Made by a program: the position numbers and the translations under genes. A DNA stretch of 64,000 bases from Streptomyces physcomitrii (GTDB taxonomy: Bacteria; Actinomycetota; Actinomycetes; Streptomycetales; Streptomycetaceae), in NCBI RefSeq assembly GCF_012273655.1, contig NZ_JAAWWP010000013.1:163132-227131 (forward strand). The letters are read 5' to 3'. Each line of letters opens with the position of its first letter. Position 1 is the stretch's first letter. Under the pieces are notes generated by a model. The model was not told the origin of the DNA and made no database searches. It worked only from the letters and a program-made list of their open reading frames with translations. This document shows positions 1 through 7,516 of this stretch, one piece after another.

Positions 1-25
1 GGACGCCCTCGACGACGTCTGCTGA
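1..25 (+). CDS. 3' end of an upstream gene (partial)
   Basis: The first 25 bases read in one frame as the last codons of a protein ending DALDDVC followed by TGA. A strong hairpin follows directly, which fits the end of a transcription unit. Too little is present to name the product. Confidence 0.5.
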
Positions 26-30
26 ACCCT

Positions 31-56
31 CCGGGGCGGGGGATGCCCCGCCCCGG
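31..56. terminator. GC-rich hairpin terminator between convergent genes
   Basis: A perfect 11-bp stem (CCGGGGCGGGG with CCCCGCCCCGG) with a GATG loop lies between the stop of the partial left-hand gene and the convergent GPP34 gene. No T tract follows, as is usual for Streptomyces hairpin terminators; it could serve both directions. Confidence 0.6.
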
Positions 57-72
57 ACCCCCGCCCGGCAGC

Positions 73-744
73 TCAACTCCCCCGCGTCGCCGCCCCGGTG
101 ACCGCCGCCGCCCGCACCGCCGCCCGCAGCTCGCGGAAGACCCCGGGCAGTGCGGGGCCCGCCTCACCGCCGCGCGCGGCCAGCGCCTCGGCTCGGTCCC
201 GGTGCGCCGCGCGCTCCCCGGCGGTGGCGAAGGTGCCGAGCCCGGCGTCCACCGCGAGGACGGTCATCGCCGCCACGCGGTGCCCGACCTCCGCCACCGG
301 CACCGGCCCGCAGAGCGCGGCCCGCGCCCTGGCCCGCAGGCTCCGTACGGGAGCGGGGTCGGCGAGCACATGGCGCCCCGGCGGGAGCAGTCCGAGCAGG
401 CGGTGGCCCCGGGCGCGCAGGAAGCCCCCGGCCACGAGTGACTCGCGTACCGCGGTGCGGGTGGCGCCCGTGTGCGCGCCCACCCACTCCTGCCAGGTGC
501 GCGGCCGGGACTCGGCGACGAGTTCGAGGAGACCGTCGAGCGGGCCCTCACCGGTCTCGGCATCCGGGTCGGTGGGCACCGCCACCCCGTCCTCGTCGGC
601 GAGCAGCCCCCGCCAGGCCAGCTCGGCGAGCGCCCCGGCCCGCACCAGGCGGCCGAGACCGGCGGCCGCGGCGGGGCGGTCCTCGCCGGTGTCCCAGGCG
701 AGGAGGTACAGGCAGGCGGGCAGCGAGCGGGGCGTGTCGGTCAT
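73..744 (-). CDS. GPP34 (GOLPH3-like) family phosphoprotein
   Basis: A 223-residue protein with the all-helical pattern of the GPP34/GOLPH3-like family common in actinomycetes: an N-terminal segment with LYLLAWD, hydrophobic helices rich in ALAELAWRG, and a C-terminal part with GHRVAAMTVLAVDAGLG. In eukaryotes the fold binds phosphoinositides at the Golgi; the role of the many Streptomyces copies is unknown. I chose the ATG at 744 because GAGGGAG lies just upstream; an in-frame ATG 39 bases earlier has no such site. It converges with the gene on the left and is divergent from the ABC-F gene. Family call is by pattern only. Confidence 0.7.
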   Translation of the reverse strand: MTDTPRSLPACLYLLAWDTGEDRPAAAAGLGRLVRAGALAELAWRGLLADEDGVAVPTDPDAETGEGPLDGLLELVAESRPRTWQEWVGAHTGATRTAVRESLVAGGFLRARGHRLLGLLPPGRHVLADPAPVRSLRARARAALCGPVPVAEVGHRVAAMTVLAVDAGLGTFATAGERAAHRDRAEALAARGGEAGPALPGVFRELRAAVRAAAVTGAATRGS

Positions 745-1076
745 CTGGCTCCCTCTTTCCGGGGGCTCGCGGCGGCGGCGCAACGGCCGCCCTCGGACGC
801 CGCGTTAATCCGTTGCCCCGGCCCGGCCCTTCTCCTACGGTGTTCCTGGCCACACCCCCGCCGAACGGAGAAGGACGTTGCTCCACTGAGGTCCCGGAAC
901 ACCGTGCCGTGCAGCCTGCCGTATCCGGCCGCCGCGCGCACCGTGACCGACCTCGGTGTCACGAGCCGTCCCTCGGGCAGCCCCCTTCCCGGCGCCCCGG
1001 GCCTCTCTCCCAAGTGACCGCGGTGTTCCGGATGCGTCGCCCCGCCGCCCGCACTCCGAGAATCCGTGAGGCCTCC
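745..1076. other. Divergent intergenic region upstream of the ABC-F gene; possible short leader ORF 904-1017
   Basis: This 332-bp gap must hold promoters for the GPP34 gene (minus) and the ABC-F gene (plus). I see no clear -35/-10 pair. A GTG at 904 opens a 37-residue frame ending at 1017, 59 bases before the ABC-F start, with GAGG about 12 bases upstream. Some antibiotic-resistance ABC-F genes are controlled by leader peptides and attenuation, so the frame is worth noting, but spacing of the ribosome site is poor and coding bias is weak. Confidence 0.3.
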
Positions 1077-2744
1077 ATGACCCACCACGACCACTCCTCC
1101 TCCTTCACCCCGGCCGCCGCCTCCTCCCTGGTCCAGTGCACCGGACTGCACTTCGCCTGGCCGGACGGGACCACCGTCTTCGACGGGCTCACCACCGCCT
1201 TCGCCCCGGGCAGGACCGGTCTCGTCGGGCTGAACGGCGCCGGGAAGTCGACCCTGCTCAAGCTGATCACCGGTGCGCTGACACCGGGCGCGGGCACCGT
1301 CCGTACCAGCGGCGAGGTCGGCTACCTGCCGCAGAACCTCACCCTCGACACGGGGCTGCGGGTCGACGAGGCGCTCGGTATCCGCCGGGTGCGCGCCGCC
1401 CTGCACGCCATCGAGGCGGGCGAGGTGGCCGAGGAGCACTTCGCCGCGGTGCAGGACGACTGGGACGTCGAGGAGCGGGCCGGCGCCACCCTCGAATCCC
1501 TCGGCCTGCCCAGCGCCCTGGACGCCACCGTCGGCGAGCTGTCCGGCGGCGAGTCCGTACTGCTGCGCCTCGCCGCACTGCTGCTGCGGCGCCCCGAGGT
1601 GCTGCTCCTGGACGAGCCCACCAACAACCTCGACCTGCACGCCCGCAGGCGGCTGCACCGGGCGGTCGACAGCTGGCCCGGCGTCCTCGTCCTCGCCGGC
1701 CACGACCGCGAGCTCCTGGAGCGCGTCGACCAGATCGCCGAACTCCGCAGCGGCTCCCTGACCTGGTACGGCGGCGCCCTCAGCGCCTACGAGGAGGTAC
1801 TCGCCGCCCAGCAGGAGGCCGCGCGGCGCAAGGTGCGCACCGCGGAGGCCGATCTGCGCCGGCAGGAGCGCGAACTCGCCGACGCCCAGGTGGTGCTGGC
1901 CCGCCGCAGGCGCTACGGGCAGAAGATGTGGGACACCAAGCGGGAGCCCAAGGCGATCATGGCCCAGCGCAAGCGCCAGGCCCAGGTGTCGGCGGGCAAG
2001 CACCGCCTGCTGCACGAGGGGCGCCTCGCGGACGCCCGGGAGCGGCTCGACGAGGCGGCCCGCTCGGTGCGCGAGGACGACGAGGTCCGTATCGAGCTGC
2101 CGTCCACGGCGGTCCCGCCGGGGCGGGAGGTGTGCACCGTGCGCGAGCTGGTGCTGCCGTACACCGGGGCCCGGGTGCCGGGCGGCCTCTCGGTGCACGG
2201 CCCGGAGCGCATCGGCCTGCTCGGCCGCAACGGGGCGGGCAAGTCGACCCTGCTGCGGATACTCGCCGGTGAACTCCCGCCGGTGAGCGGCGTGTCCGGG
2301 GTCCAGGTGCCGGTGCGGCATCTGCCGCAGCGGCTCGACATCCTCGACGAGGAACTGAGCGTCGCGCAGAACGTGGCGCGCTTCGCGCCGGGCGCCACGG
2401 ACAACGCGATCCGCGCCCGGCTGGCCCGCTTCCTGTTCCGGGGCGCCCGCGCGGACCAGCGGGTGGGCACCCTCTCCGGCGGTGAACGCTTCCGGGCGGC
2501 CCTCGCCGCCCTGATGCTGGCCGAGCCCGCGCCGCAGCTGCTCCTCCTCGACGAGCCGACCAACAACCTGGACGCCTCGGGGGTGGCCCGGCTCACGACC
2601 GCCCTCGCCGCCTACCGGGGCGCGCTCCTGGTCGCCTCGCACGACCTGGACTTCCTCGCCGGCCTCGGCCTCACCCGCTGGCTGCTCCTCGACGGGGAGC
2701 TGCGCCCGACCAGCGAGGAGGAGGTGCGCGCCCGGCTCGACTGA
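1077..2744 (+). CDS. ABC-F family ATPase (ribosome-associated, soluble)
   Basis: A 555-residue protein with two ATP-binding cassettes and no membrane segment, the hallmark of ABC-F translation factors or antibiotic ribosome-protection proteins. Cassette 1 has Walker A GLNGAGKST near residue 48, signature LSGGE and Walker B LLLDEPTNNLD; cassette 2 repeats these (GRNGAGKST, LSGGE, LLLDEPTNNLD). Between them is a charged, helical, Arg-rich linker of about 80 residues, the part that in this family reaches toward the peptidyl-transferase centre. I chose ATG 1077 (GAGG upstream) because the homology begins there; the open frame extends much further upstream without similarity. It stands alone, between a divergent GPP34 gene and a terminator. 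Whether it gives drug resistance or is a housekeeping factor cannot be told from sequence. Confidence 0.88.
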   Translation: MTHHDHSSSFTPAAASSLVQCTGLHFAWPDGTTVFDGLTTAFAPGRTGLVGLNGAGKSTLLKLITGALTPGAGTVRTSGEVGYLPQNLTLDTGLRVDEALGIRRVRAALHAIEAGEVAEEHFAAVQDDWDVEERAGATLESLGLPSALDATVGELSGGESVLLRLAALLLRRPEVLLLDEPTNNLDLHARRRLHRAVDSWPGVLVLAGHDRELLERVDQIAELRSGSLTWYGGALSAYEEVLAAQQEAARRKVRTAEADLRRQERELADAQVVLARRRRYGQKMWDTKREPKAIMAQRKRQAQVSAGKHRLLHEGRLADARERLDEAARSVREDDEVRIELPSTAVPPGREVCTVRELVLPYTGARVPGGLSVHGPERIGLLGRNGAGKSTLLRILAGELPPVSGVSGVQVPVRHLPQRLDILDEELSVAQNVARFAPGATDNAIRARLARFLFRGARADQRVGTLSGGERFRAALAALMLAEPAPQLLLLDEPTNNLDASGVARLTTALAAYRGALLVASHDLDFLAGLGLTRWLLLDGELRPTSEEEVRARLD

Positions 2745-2750
2745 GCACGC

Positions 2751-2780
2751 GAGGGGGCCCGCGCCACGCCGGGCCCCCTC
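2751..2780 (+). terminator. Hairpin terminator after the ABC-F gene
   Basis: Perfect 11-bp stem, GAGGGGGCCCG paired with CGGGCCCCCTC, 8-base loop, beginning six bases after the ABC-F stop codon. No T tract. Confidence 0.65.
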
Positions 2781-2838
2781 ACGGGATCCGGCCGGTCCCG
2801 GCGGGGCCCCGGCGGGCCGATCATCCTTACGCTCCCGT

Positions 2839-2873
2839 AACCTACGGTGTCGTAGCCTACGGTGTCGTAGGTT
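2839..2873. promoter_or_regulatory. Tandem palindromic operator upstream of the acyl-ACP desaturase
   Basis: A 15-bp unit, CCTACGGTGTCGTAG, is repeated exactly twice head to tail (2841-2855 and 2856-2870). Each unit is itself a palindrome, CCTACG-GTGT-CGTAG(G), and the pair is framed by AACCTACG and CGTAGGTT. Such paired dyads are typical of TetR-family sites. It ends 34 bases before the desaturase start, so a bound repressor would block transcription or the promoter itself. The regulator is not identifiable from the window. Confidence 0.7.
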
Positions 2874-2907
2874 GACTGATCCGCCCGCACGTCTTGCTGG
2901 AGCCACC

Positions 2908-3882
2908 ATGACGATCTCCCACACCCGCCCCCTCGCCTCGGACACCTGGGATGACACCCGGCTGCTCTTCGCGCTGGAGGAGATCGTCGAGAAGGAGCTG
3001 AACCGGCACTTCAAGTCCGCCCGGGACTGGATGCCGCACGAGTACGTGCCCTGGTCCGCGGGCCGCAACTTCCCCGGGCTCTTCGAGGACGGCGAGGCCT
3101 GGCACAAGGAGCAGTCCTCGGTCACCGATCTGGGCAAGATCGCCCTGGTGGTCAATCTGCTGACCGAGGACAACCTGCCCAGCTACCACCACGAGATCGC
3201 GAGCCTCTTCGGGCGGGACGGGGCCTGGGGCACCTGGGTGCACCGCTGGACCGCCGAGGAGGGCAGGCACGGCATCGTCATGCGCGACTACCTGCTCACC
3301 TCGCGCGCCGTCGACCCCGACGAGCTGGAGTCCTTCCGGATGACCCACATGTCCGAGGGCTTCGAGTCGGACAACCGGCACTCGATGCTGCACTCGGTCG
3401 CCTATGTGGCCTTCCAGGAGCTGGCCACCCGCATCTCGCACCGCAACACCGGCCGGATCTCCGGCGACCCGGTCTGCGAGCGCATGCTCGCGCGGATCGC
3501 GACCGACGAGAACCTGCACATGGTCTTCTACCGCAATCTCCTGGCCGCCGCCCTGGAGCTCGCCCCCGACCTCGCGATGCAGGCCGTACGCGACGTGGTC
3601 ACCGGATTCCGGATGCCCGGCCACGGCATGCCCGGCTTCGAGCGGGCGGCCGCCCAGATGGCCATCGGCGAGGTGTACAACCTGCGCATCCACCACGACG
3701 ACGTGCTCCAGCCGGTGCTGCGCTACCTCGGCGTGCTCCAGATCAAGGGACTCGGCCCCGAGGGGCAGCGCGCCCAGCAGGAGCTCGGCCTCTACATGGA
3801 GGGCCTGGACAGCGAGGCCAGCCGCTTCGACGAGCGCCTCGCGGCCCGCAAGGCCCGGATGGCCGCCCGCGCCGCGGGCTGA
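2908..3882 (+). CDS. Acyl-ACP desaturase (ferritin-like di-iron)
   Basis: A 324-residue soluble acyl-[ACP] desaturase of the plant stearoyl-ACP/mycobacterial DesA type, which introduces a double bond in acyl chains using O2 and reduced ferredoxin. The di-iron ligands are visible as two E-x2-H type motifs: EEGRH (about residues 115-119) and DENLH (about 203-207), with further Glu residues in the early helices (ALEEIVEKEL and NLPSYHHEI). Length fits the family. The ATG at 2908 is preceded by GGAG; an upstream in-frame start would overlap the operator. Its control by the tandem palindrome just upstream would fit membrane-fluidity regulation. Confidence 0.9.
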   Translation: MTISHTRPLASDTWDDTRLLFALEEIVEKELNRHFKSARDWMPHEYVPWSAGRNFPGLFEDGEAWHKEQSSVTDLGKIALVVNLLTEDNLPSYHHEIASLFGRDGAWGTWVHRWTAEEGRHGIVMRDYLLTSRAVDPDELESFRMTHMSEGFESDNRHSMLHSVAYVAFQELATRISHRNTGRISGDPVCERMLARIATDENLHMVFYRNLLAAALELAPDLAMQAVRDVVTGFRMPGHGMPGFERAAAQMAIGEVYNLRIHHDDVLQPVLRYLGVLQIKGLGPEGQRAQQELGLYMEGLDSEASRFDERLAARKARMAARAAG

Positions 3883-3961
3883 GCCAGGGCGGGGCCGCCG
3901 GGCCGCCGGGTCCGGGCGACCGCGGCGCCGCCGCCCCGCCGCGTCCGGGCCGCCGCAGCGC

Positions 3962-3994
3962 GCGCCTCAGGCGGCCTCCGCCCGCCTGAGGCGC
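3962..3994. terminator. Hairpin overlapping the 3' end of the WhiB-like gene
   Basis: A perfect 12-bp inverted repeat, GCGCCTCAGGCG and CGCCTGAGGCGC with a 9-base loop, spans the stop codon and last codons of the minus-strand WhiB-like gene and lies downstream of the convergent desaturase. It could terminate both; for the WhiB-like gene the stem includes coding sequence. Confidence 0.5.
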
Positions 3995-4224
3995 TGGAGC
4001 CGCAGCCGCTCCTTCTCCGAGAGACCGCCCCAGACCCCGAACTGCTCGTCGTGGGTCAGGGCGTACTCCAGGCACTCGGCGCGCGTCTCGCACATCCGGC
4101 AGATCTGCTTGGCCTCGCGCACCGAGCTGCCCGGCTCCGGGAAGAAGAAGCCGGCACCGGTCTGTGCGCACAGGGCCTGTTCCTGCCAGGCGAGGTCTTC
4201 CTGGGCGATCACATTGGTCTGCAT
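3967..4224 (-). CDS. WhiB-like [4Fe-4S] transcriptional regulator
   Basis: An 85-residue Wbl protein. The four cluster cysteines are C19, C42, C45 and C51 (C-x22-C-x2-C-x5-C), followed by the G-V-W-G-G turn (63-67) and a basic C-terminal helix, RLRLQRLRR, for DNA contact. The sequence around WQEQALCAQT and FFPEPGSSVREAK is close to the WhiB/WhmD (developmental) branch rather than to WhiD or WblC. Wbl proteins sense redox/NO through the cluster and act with the principal sigma factor. ATG 4224 was chosen from family length; the ribosome site is weak, and a GTG two codons upstream is possible. Single gene, convergent with the desaturase. Confidence 0.88.
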   Translation of the reverse strand: MQTNVIAQEDLAWQEQALCAQTGAGFFFPEPGSSVREAKQICRMCETRAECLEYALTHDEQFGVWGGLSEKERLRLQRLRRAEAA

Positions 4225-4338
4225 GCTCACGATGCTGCCGACCGGCGAAAAACGACCGATCAACGTCCGATCAACGCGCAGGACACGCCGTATACGAGCT
4301 GCTGGGAGACGGTCCCGCCGGTACGGGGGCCCGCCCGC

Positions 4339-5127
4339 TCAGCCCTCCTGCGGCGCGGGCTTCAGGATGGCGAAGCGGGCGCCCTGCGGGTCGGCGAGCT
4401 GGGCGAGGCGGCCGACGCCCGCCATGTCCTCGGGGCCGCTGCGCACCGTACCGCCCAGCTCCGCGGTGCGCGCGCAGACGGCGTCGGCGTCGGCCACCGC
4501 GAAGTAGAGGGTCCAGTGCGGGTCGGTGTAGCGCTCGCTCGGGTCGGACTCCAGGTCGGCGACGCCGCCGAAGCCGCCGTCGCCCTTCTCGGGGCCGGGG
4601 CTGACCACGGTGTACTTGCCGCCCGGGAAGGCGACCTCCTCGCTGGTCCAGCCGAAGACCCGCGCGTAGAAGCCGGTGGCCGCCTCGATGTCCGGGGTGT
4701 ACAGCTCGGTCCAGCACAGCCCGCCGGCCCCGGCGAAGCCGAGTCCCTGGTGCACCCCGGCCTGCCAGACGCCGAACCCCGCGCCCGCGGGGTCCACCAG
4801 GTGCGCGTACCGCCCCTGGTCGGTCACGTCCATCGGCGCGTAGGTGACGCTGCCGCCGTGCTCCTCGACCCGCCGTACGGTGGCGTCCACGTCGGTGCTG
4901 CGGAAGTAGACGCTCCAGGACGGCGGGCCCTGGTCGGCGGGGACGGGGATGGCGCCCGCCGCGTACTTCCCGCCGACGCTGAACATCCCGTAGCCGCCGG
5001 TCTCCGGCCCCAGGCGCTCCAGCTCCCAGCCGAGGATCTCCCCGTAGAAGCGGCCCGCGGCCTCGATGTCGGGGGTGCCCAGGTCGATCCAGTTGGGGGC
5101 ACCGTCCACGGGTCGAGTGGTGAGCAT
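4339..5127 (-). CDS. Two-domain VOC (glyoxalase/bleomycin-resistance) family protein
   Basis: A 262-residue protein built of two VOC modules: residues about 8-125 (from NWIDLGTPDIEAAGRFY to VDPAGAGFGVWQ) and about 138-258 (from CWTELYTPDIEAATGFY to ADPQGARFAILKP). This paired layout matches the Streptomyces proteins related to hydroxylase-like bleomycin-resistance and glyoxalase folds, which bind a divalent metal or a small ligand between modules. GAGGAGGG lies 7 bases before the ATG. The substrate is unknown; a detoxification or lyase role is family-level inference. Confidence 0.82.
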   Translation of the reverse strand: MLTTRPVDGAPNWIDLGTPDIEAAGRFYGEILGWELERLGPETGGYGMFSVGGKYAAGAIPVPADQGPPSWSVYFRSTDVDATVRRVEEHGGSVTYAPMDVTDQGRYAHLVDPAGAGFGVWQAGVHQGLGFAGAGGLCWTELYTPDIEAATGFYARVFGWTSEEVAFPGGKYTVVSPGPEKGDGGFGGVADLESDPSERYTDPHWTLYFAVADADAVCARTAELGGTVRSGPEDMAGVGRLAQLADPQGARFAILKPAPQEG

Positions 5128-5243
5128 GATGCGACCCTCCTCGGGTACGTCCGTGTCACGCCCGAGGTGCCAGGCGGCCCGGTACGGGCGTGTACCTCCG
5201 AGTCTTCCACCCGGGGCCGACTTCTGCCGCCGCGCTCCCCCGG

Positions 5244-5277
5244 GGCGGAGTCCTCGGGCACGGCGGAGTCCTCGGGC
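5244..5277. repeat. 16-bp direct repeat, period 18
   Basis: GGCGGAGTCCTCGGGC occurs at 5244-5259 and again at 5262-5277, between the VOC gene and the LigD-type polymerase gene and just beyond the latter's stop. Probably a simple local duplication. Confidence 0.6.
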
Positions 5278-5285
5278 GGCCGGGC

Positions 5286-6308
5286 TCAGCCCTCGTCCTT
5301 GGCGGCCCGGGAGGGCTGCACCCGCTTGGGCTCGCCCGGCATCTTCGGGTACTCCGGCGGATAGGGCAGATCGCCGAGCCCGTGGTCGTGCTCCTGGCGC
5401 TCGGCGAGTTCGAGGAGGCCGTCGAGGCGGAAGGCGTGCTCGTCCATGTCGGCGTGCACATCCCCCAGCTCGGCGAAGCGGCCCGGCATGGTGCCGAGGT
5501 CGAAGTCGGCCGGGTGCGCCCGGTCGACCTCCGCCCAGCGCAGCGGCGCCGAGACCTGGGCACGCGGGTGGGGGCGTACCGAGTAGGCGGAGGCGATGGT
5601 GCGGTCCCGGGCGGTCTGGTTGTAGTCGACGAAGATCCGCTCGCCGCGCTCCTCCTTCCACCAGGCGGTGGTCACCCGGCCCGGCATCCGGCGCTCCAGT
5701 TCCCGCCCGCAGGCGATCGCGCAGCGGCGCACCTCGGTGAAGGTCCACCGCGGCACCAGCGGCACGAAGACGTGCAGTCCCCGGCCGCCGGAGGTCTTGG
5801 GCCAGCCGCGCAGCCCGAACTCGTCGAGCAGGGCGCGCAGTTCGAAGGCGGCGCGGACGGCGTCCTCGTAGTCGGTGCCGGGCTGCGGGTCGAGGTCGAT
5901 CCGCAGTTCGTCGGGGTGCTCGGTGTCGCCGCGGCGCACCGGCCAGGGGTGGAAGGTGAGGGTCCCGTACTGCGCGGCCCAGATCACCGCGCCGACCTCG
6001 GTGGGGCACATCTCGTCGGCGTGCCGGCCGCTCGGGAACTCGATCCGTGCGGTGGGGATCCACTCGGGGTGGTTCTTGGGCACCCGCTTCTGGAAGAAGG
6101 ACTCGCCGGTGAGCCCCTCCGGATAGCGCTCCAGGGTGGTCGGCCGGTCCCGCAGCGCCCGCAGGATCCCCTCGCCGACCGCGAGGTAGTACCGGGCCAC
6201 GTCGAGCTTGGTGTAGCCGGGCTCGGGGAAGCAGATCTTGTCCGGGCTGGACAGCCGGACCGTACGGGCGCCCGCCCGGAGTTCCAGGGCCTTGCCGTGT
6301 GCCGCCAT
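5286..6308 (-). CDS. LigD-type DNA polymerase/primase domain protein (bacterial NHEJ)
   Basis: A 340-residue stand-alone PolDom protein of the archaeo-eukaryotic primase superfamily, the polymerase part of bacterial non-homologous end joining. Visible motifs are FFQKRVPKNHPEW (about 71-83, 5'-phosphate-binding region), the metal-binding pair in RIDLDPQ (D138, D140), TSGGRGLHVFVPL (172-184) and the late ARDRTIASAYSVR segment. In mycobacteria this domain is fused to a ligase in LigD; here, as usual in Streptomyces, it is separate. The start at 6308 is 63 bp from the divergent start of a DNA ligase gene, so the two share a control region. No Ku gene is visible in the window. Confidence 0.9.
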   Translation of the reverse strand: MAAHGKALELRAGARTVRLSSPDKICFPEPGYTKLDVARYYLAVGEGILRALRDRPTTLERYPEGLTGESFFQKRVPKNHPEWIPTARIEFPSGRHADEMCPTEVGAVIWAAQYGTLTFHPWPVRRGDTEHPDELRIDLDPQPGTDYEDAVRAAFELRALLDEFGLRGWPKTSGGRGLHVFVPLVPRWTFTEVRRCAIACGRELERRMPGRVTTAWWKEERGERIFVDYNQTARDRTIASAYSVRPHPRAQVSAPLRWAEVDRAHPADFDLGTMPGRFAELGDVHADMDEHAFRLDGLLELAERQEHDHGLGDLPYPPEYPKMPGEPKRVQPSRAAKDEG

Positions 6309-6371
6309 GCGGTCACGGTAGGCGCAGCCCGCCCGGGGGCGCATGTCGGCATACGGCGGCAGAATCTCCCC

Positions 6372-7436
6372 ATGGACCTGCCGGTGATGCCCCCTGTGAA
6401 GCCGATGCTCGCCAAGTCCGTGGCGAGCATCCCGCCGGACATGCTCTACGAGGCGAAGTGGGACGGCTTCCGCGCGATCGTCTTCCGGGACGGCGCCGAG
6501 GTCGAGCTGGGCAGCCGTACCGGCAAGCCGCTGACCCGCTACTTCCCCGAGCTGGCCGCGGCGCTCGCCGAGCGGCTGCCGGAGCGCTGCGTCCTGGACG
6601 GCGAGATCGTGATCGCCCGCGAGGGGCATCTGGACTTCGACGCGCTCACCGAGCGCATCCACCCGGCCGATTCCCGGGTGCGGCTGCTCGCCGAGCGCAC
6701 CCCCGCCTCCTTCGTCGCCTTCGACCTGCTCGCCCTCGGCTCCGCCTCGCTGCTCGACACCCCGCAGCAGGAGCGGCGGGAGCGCCTGGAGAGCGTCCTC
6801 GCGGGCGTCCGCGCGCCGGTGCACCTGGCGCCCGCGACCACCGAGCGCGCGGTGGCCGAGCGCTGGTTCCAGGAGTACGAGGGCGCAGGTCTCGACGGGG
6901 TGGTCGCCAAGCCGCTCGGGCTCGGCTACCGGCAGAACGAGCGCGTGATGTTCAAGGTCAAGCATGAGCGCACCGCCGATGTCGTGGTCGCCGGGTACCG
7001 CCACCACAAGAGCGGCCCGGTGGTCGGCTCGCTCCTACTCGGCCTGTACGACGCGGCCGGGGTGCTCCAGCACGTCGGGGTCGCCGCCGCCTTCGCCATG
7101 AAGCGCCGGGCCGAACTCGTCGAGGAGCTGGCCCCGCTGCGGATGGAGAGCGCCGAGGGGCACCCCTGGGCCGCCTGGACCGAGGAGTCCGCTCACGAGA
7201 GCGCCCGGCTGCCGGGTGCCCCGAGCCGCTGGACCGGCAAGAAGGACCTGTCCTGGATTCCGCTGCGCCCGGAGCGGGTCTGCGAGGTGGCGTACGAGCA
7301 CATGGAGAACGGCGCCCGCTTCCGGCACACCGCCCGCTTCCGCCGCTGGCGCCCCGACCGCACCCCGCAGAGCTGCACCTACGCCCAGCTGGAGGAACCG
7401 GTCCGCTACGACCTGGACGAGATCCTCGGCGGCTGA
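6372..7436 (+). CDS. ligC: ATP-dependent DNA ligase (LigC/LigD-ligase type)
   Basis: A 354-residue ATP-dependent DNA ligase. The adenylated lysine is K29 in YEAKWDGFR (motif I); motif III appears as FVAFDLLAL, motif IV as DGVVAKP and motif V as MFKVKHERTADVVV. The C-terminal OB domain follows (to VRYDLDEIL). It joins nicks and breaks using ATP, in contrast to the essential NAD-dependent LigA. Divergent from the LigD-type polymerase with only 63 bp between, which supports a joint end-joining or nucleotide-gap repair role. Symbol by family resemblance; LigB is less likely because of the lack of an N-terminal extension. Confidence 0.9.
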   Translation: MDLPVMPPVKPMLAKSVASIPPDMLYEAKWDGFRAIVFRDGAEVELGSRTGKPLTRYFPELAAALAERLPERCVLDGEIVIAREGHLDFDALTERIHPADSRVRLLAERTPASFVAFDLLALGSASLLDTPQQERRERLESVLAGVRAPVHLAPATTERAVAERWFQEYEGAGLDGVVAKPLGLGYRQNERVMFKVKHERTADVVVAGYRHHKSGPVVGSLLLGLYDAAGVLQHVGVAAAFAMKRRAELVEELAPLRMESAEGHPWAAWTEESAHESARLPGAPSRWTGKKDLSWIPLRPERVCEVAYEHMENGARFRHTARFRRWRPDRTPQSCTYAQLEEPVRYDLDEILGG

Positions 7437-7516
7437 GCGCGGGGCCGCGGACACGGGCCGGGGGTGCCGGGGCCCGTACCCGGGTAGGAACCGGCGCAGA
7501 ACCCTGAGGGGGCGCG

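Noticed and set aside
741..3173. 810-residue minus-strand frame
   Set aside because: Lies antisense to the ABC-F gene and part of the desaturase; product is a low-complexity shadow with no domain.
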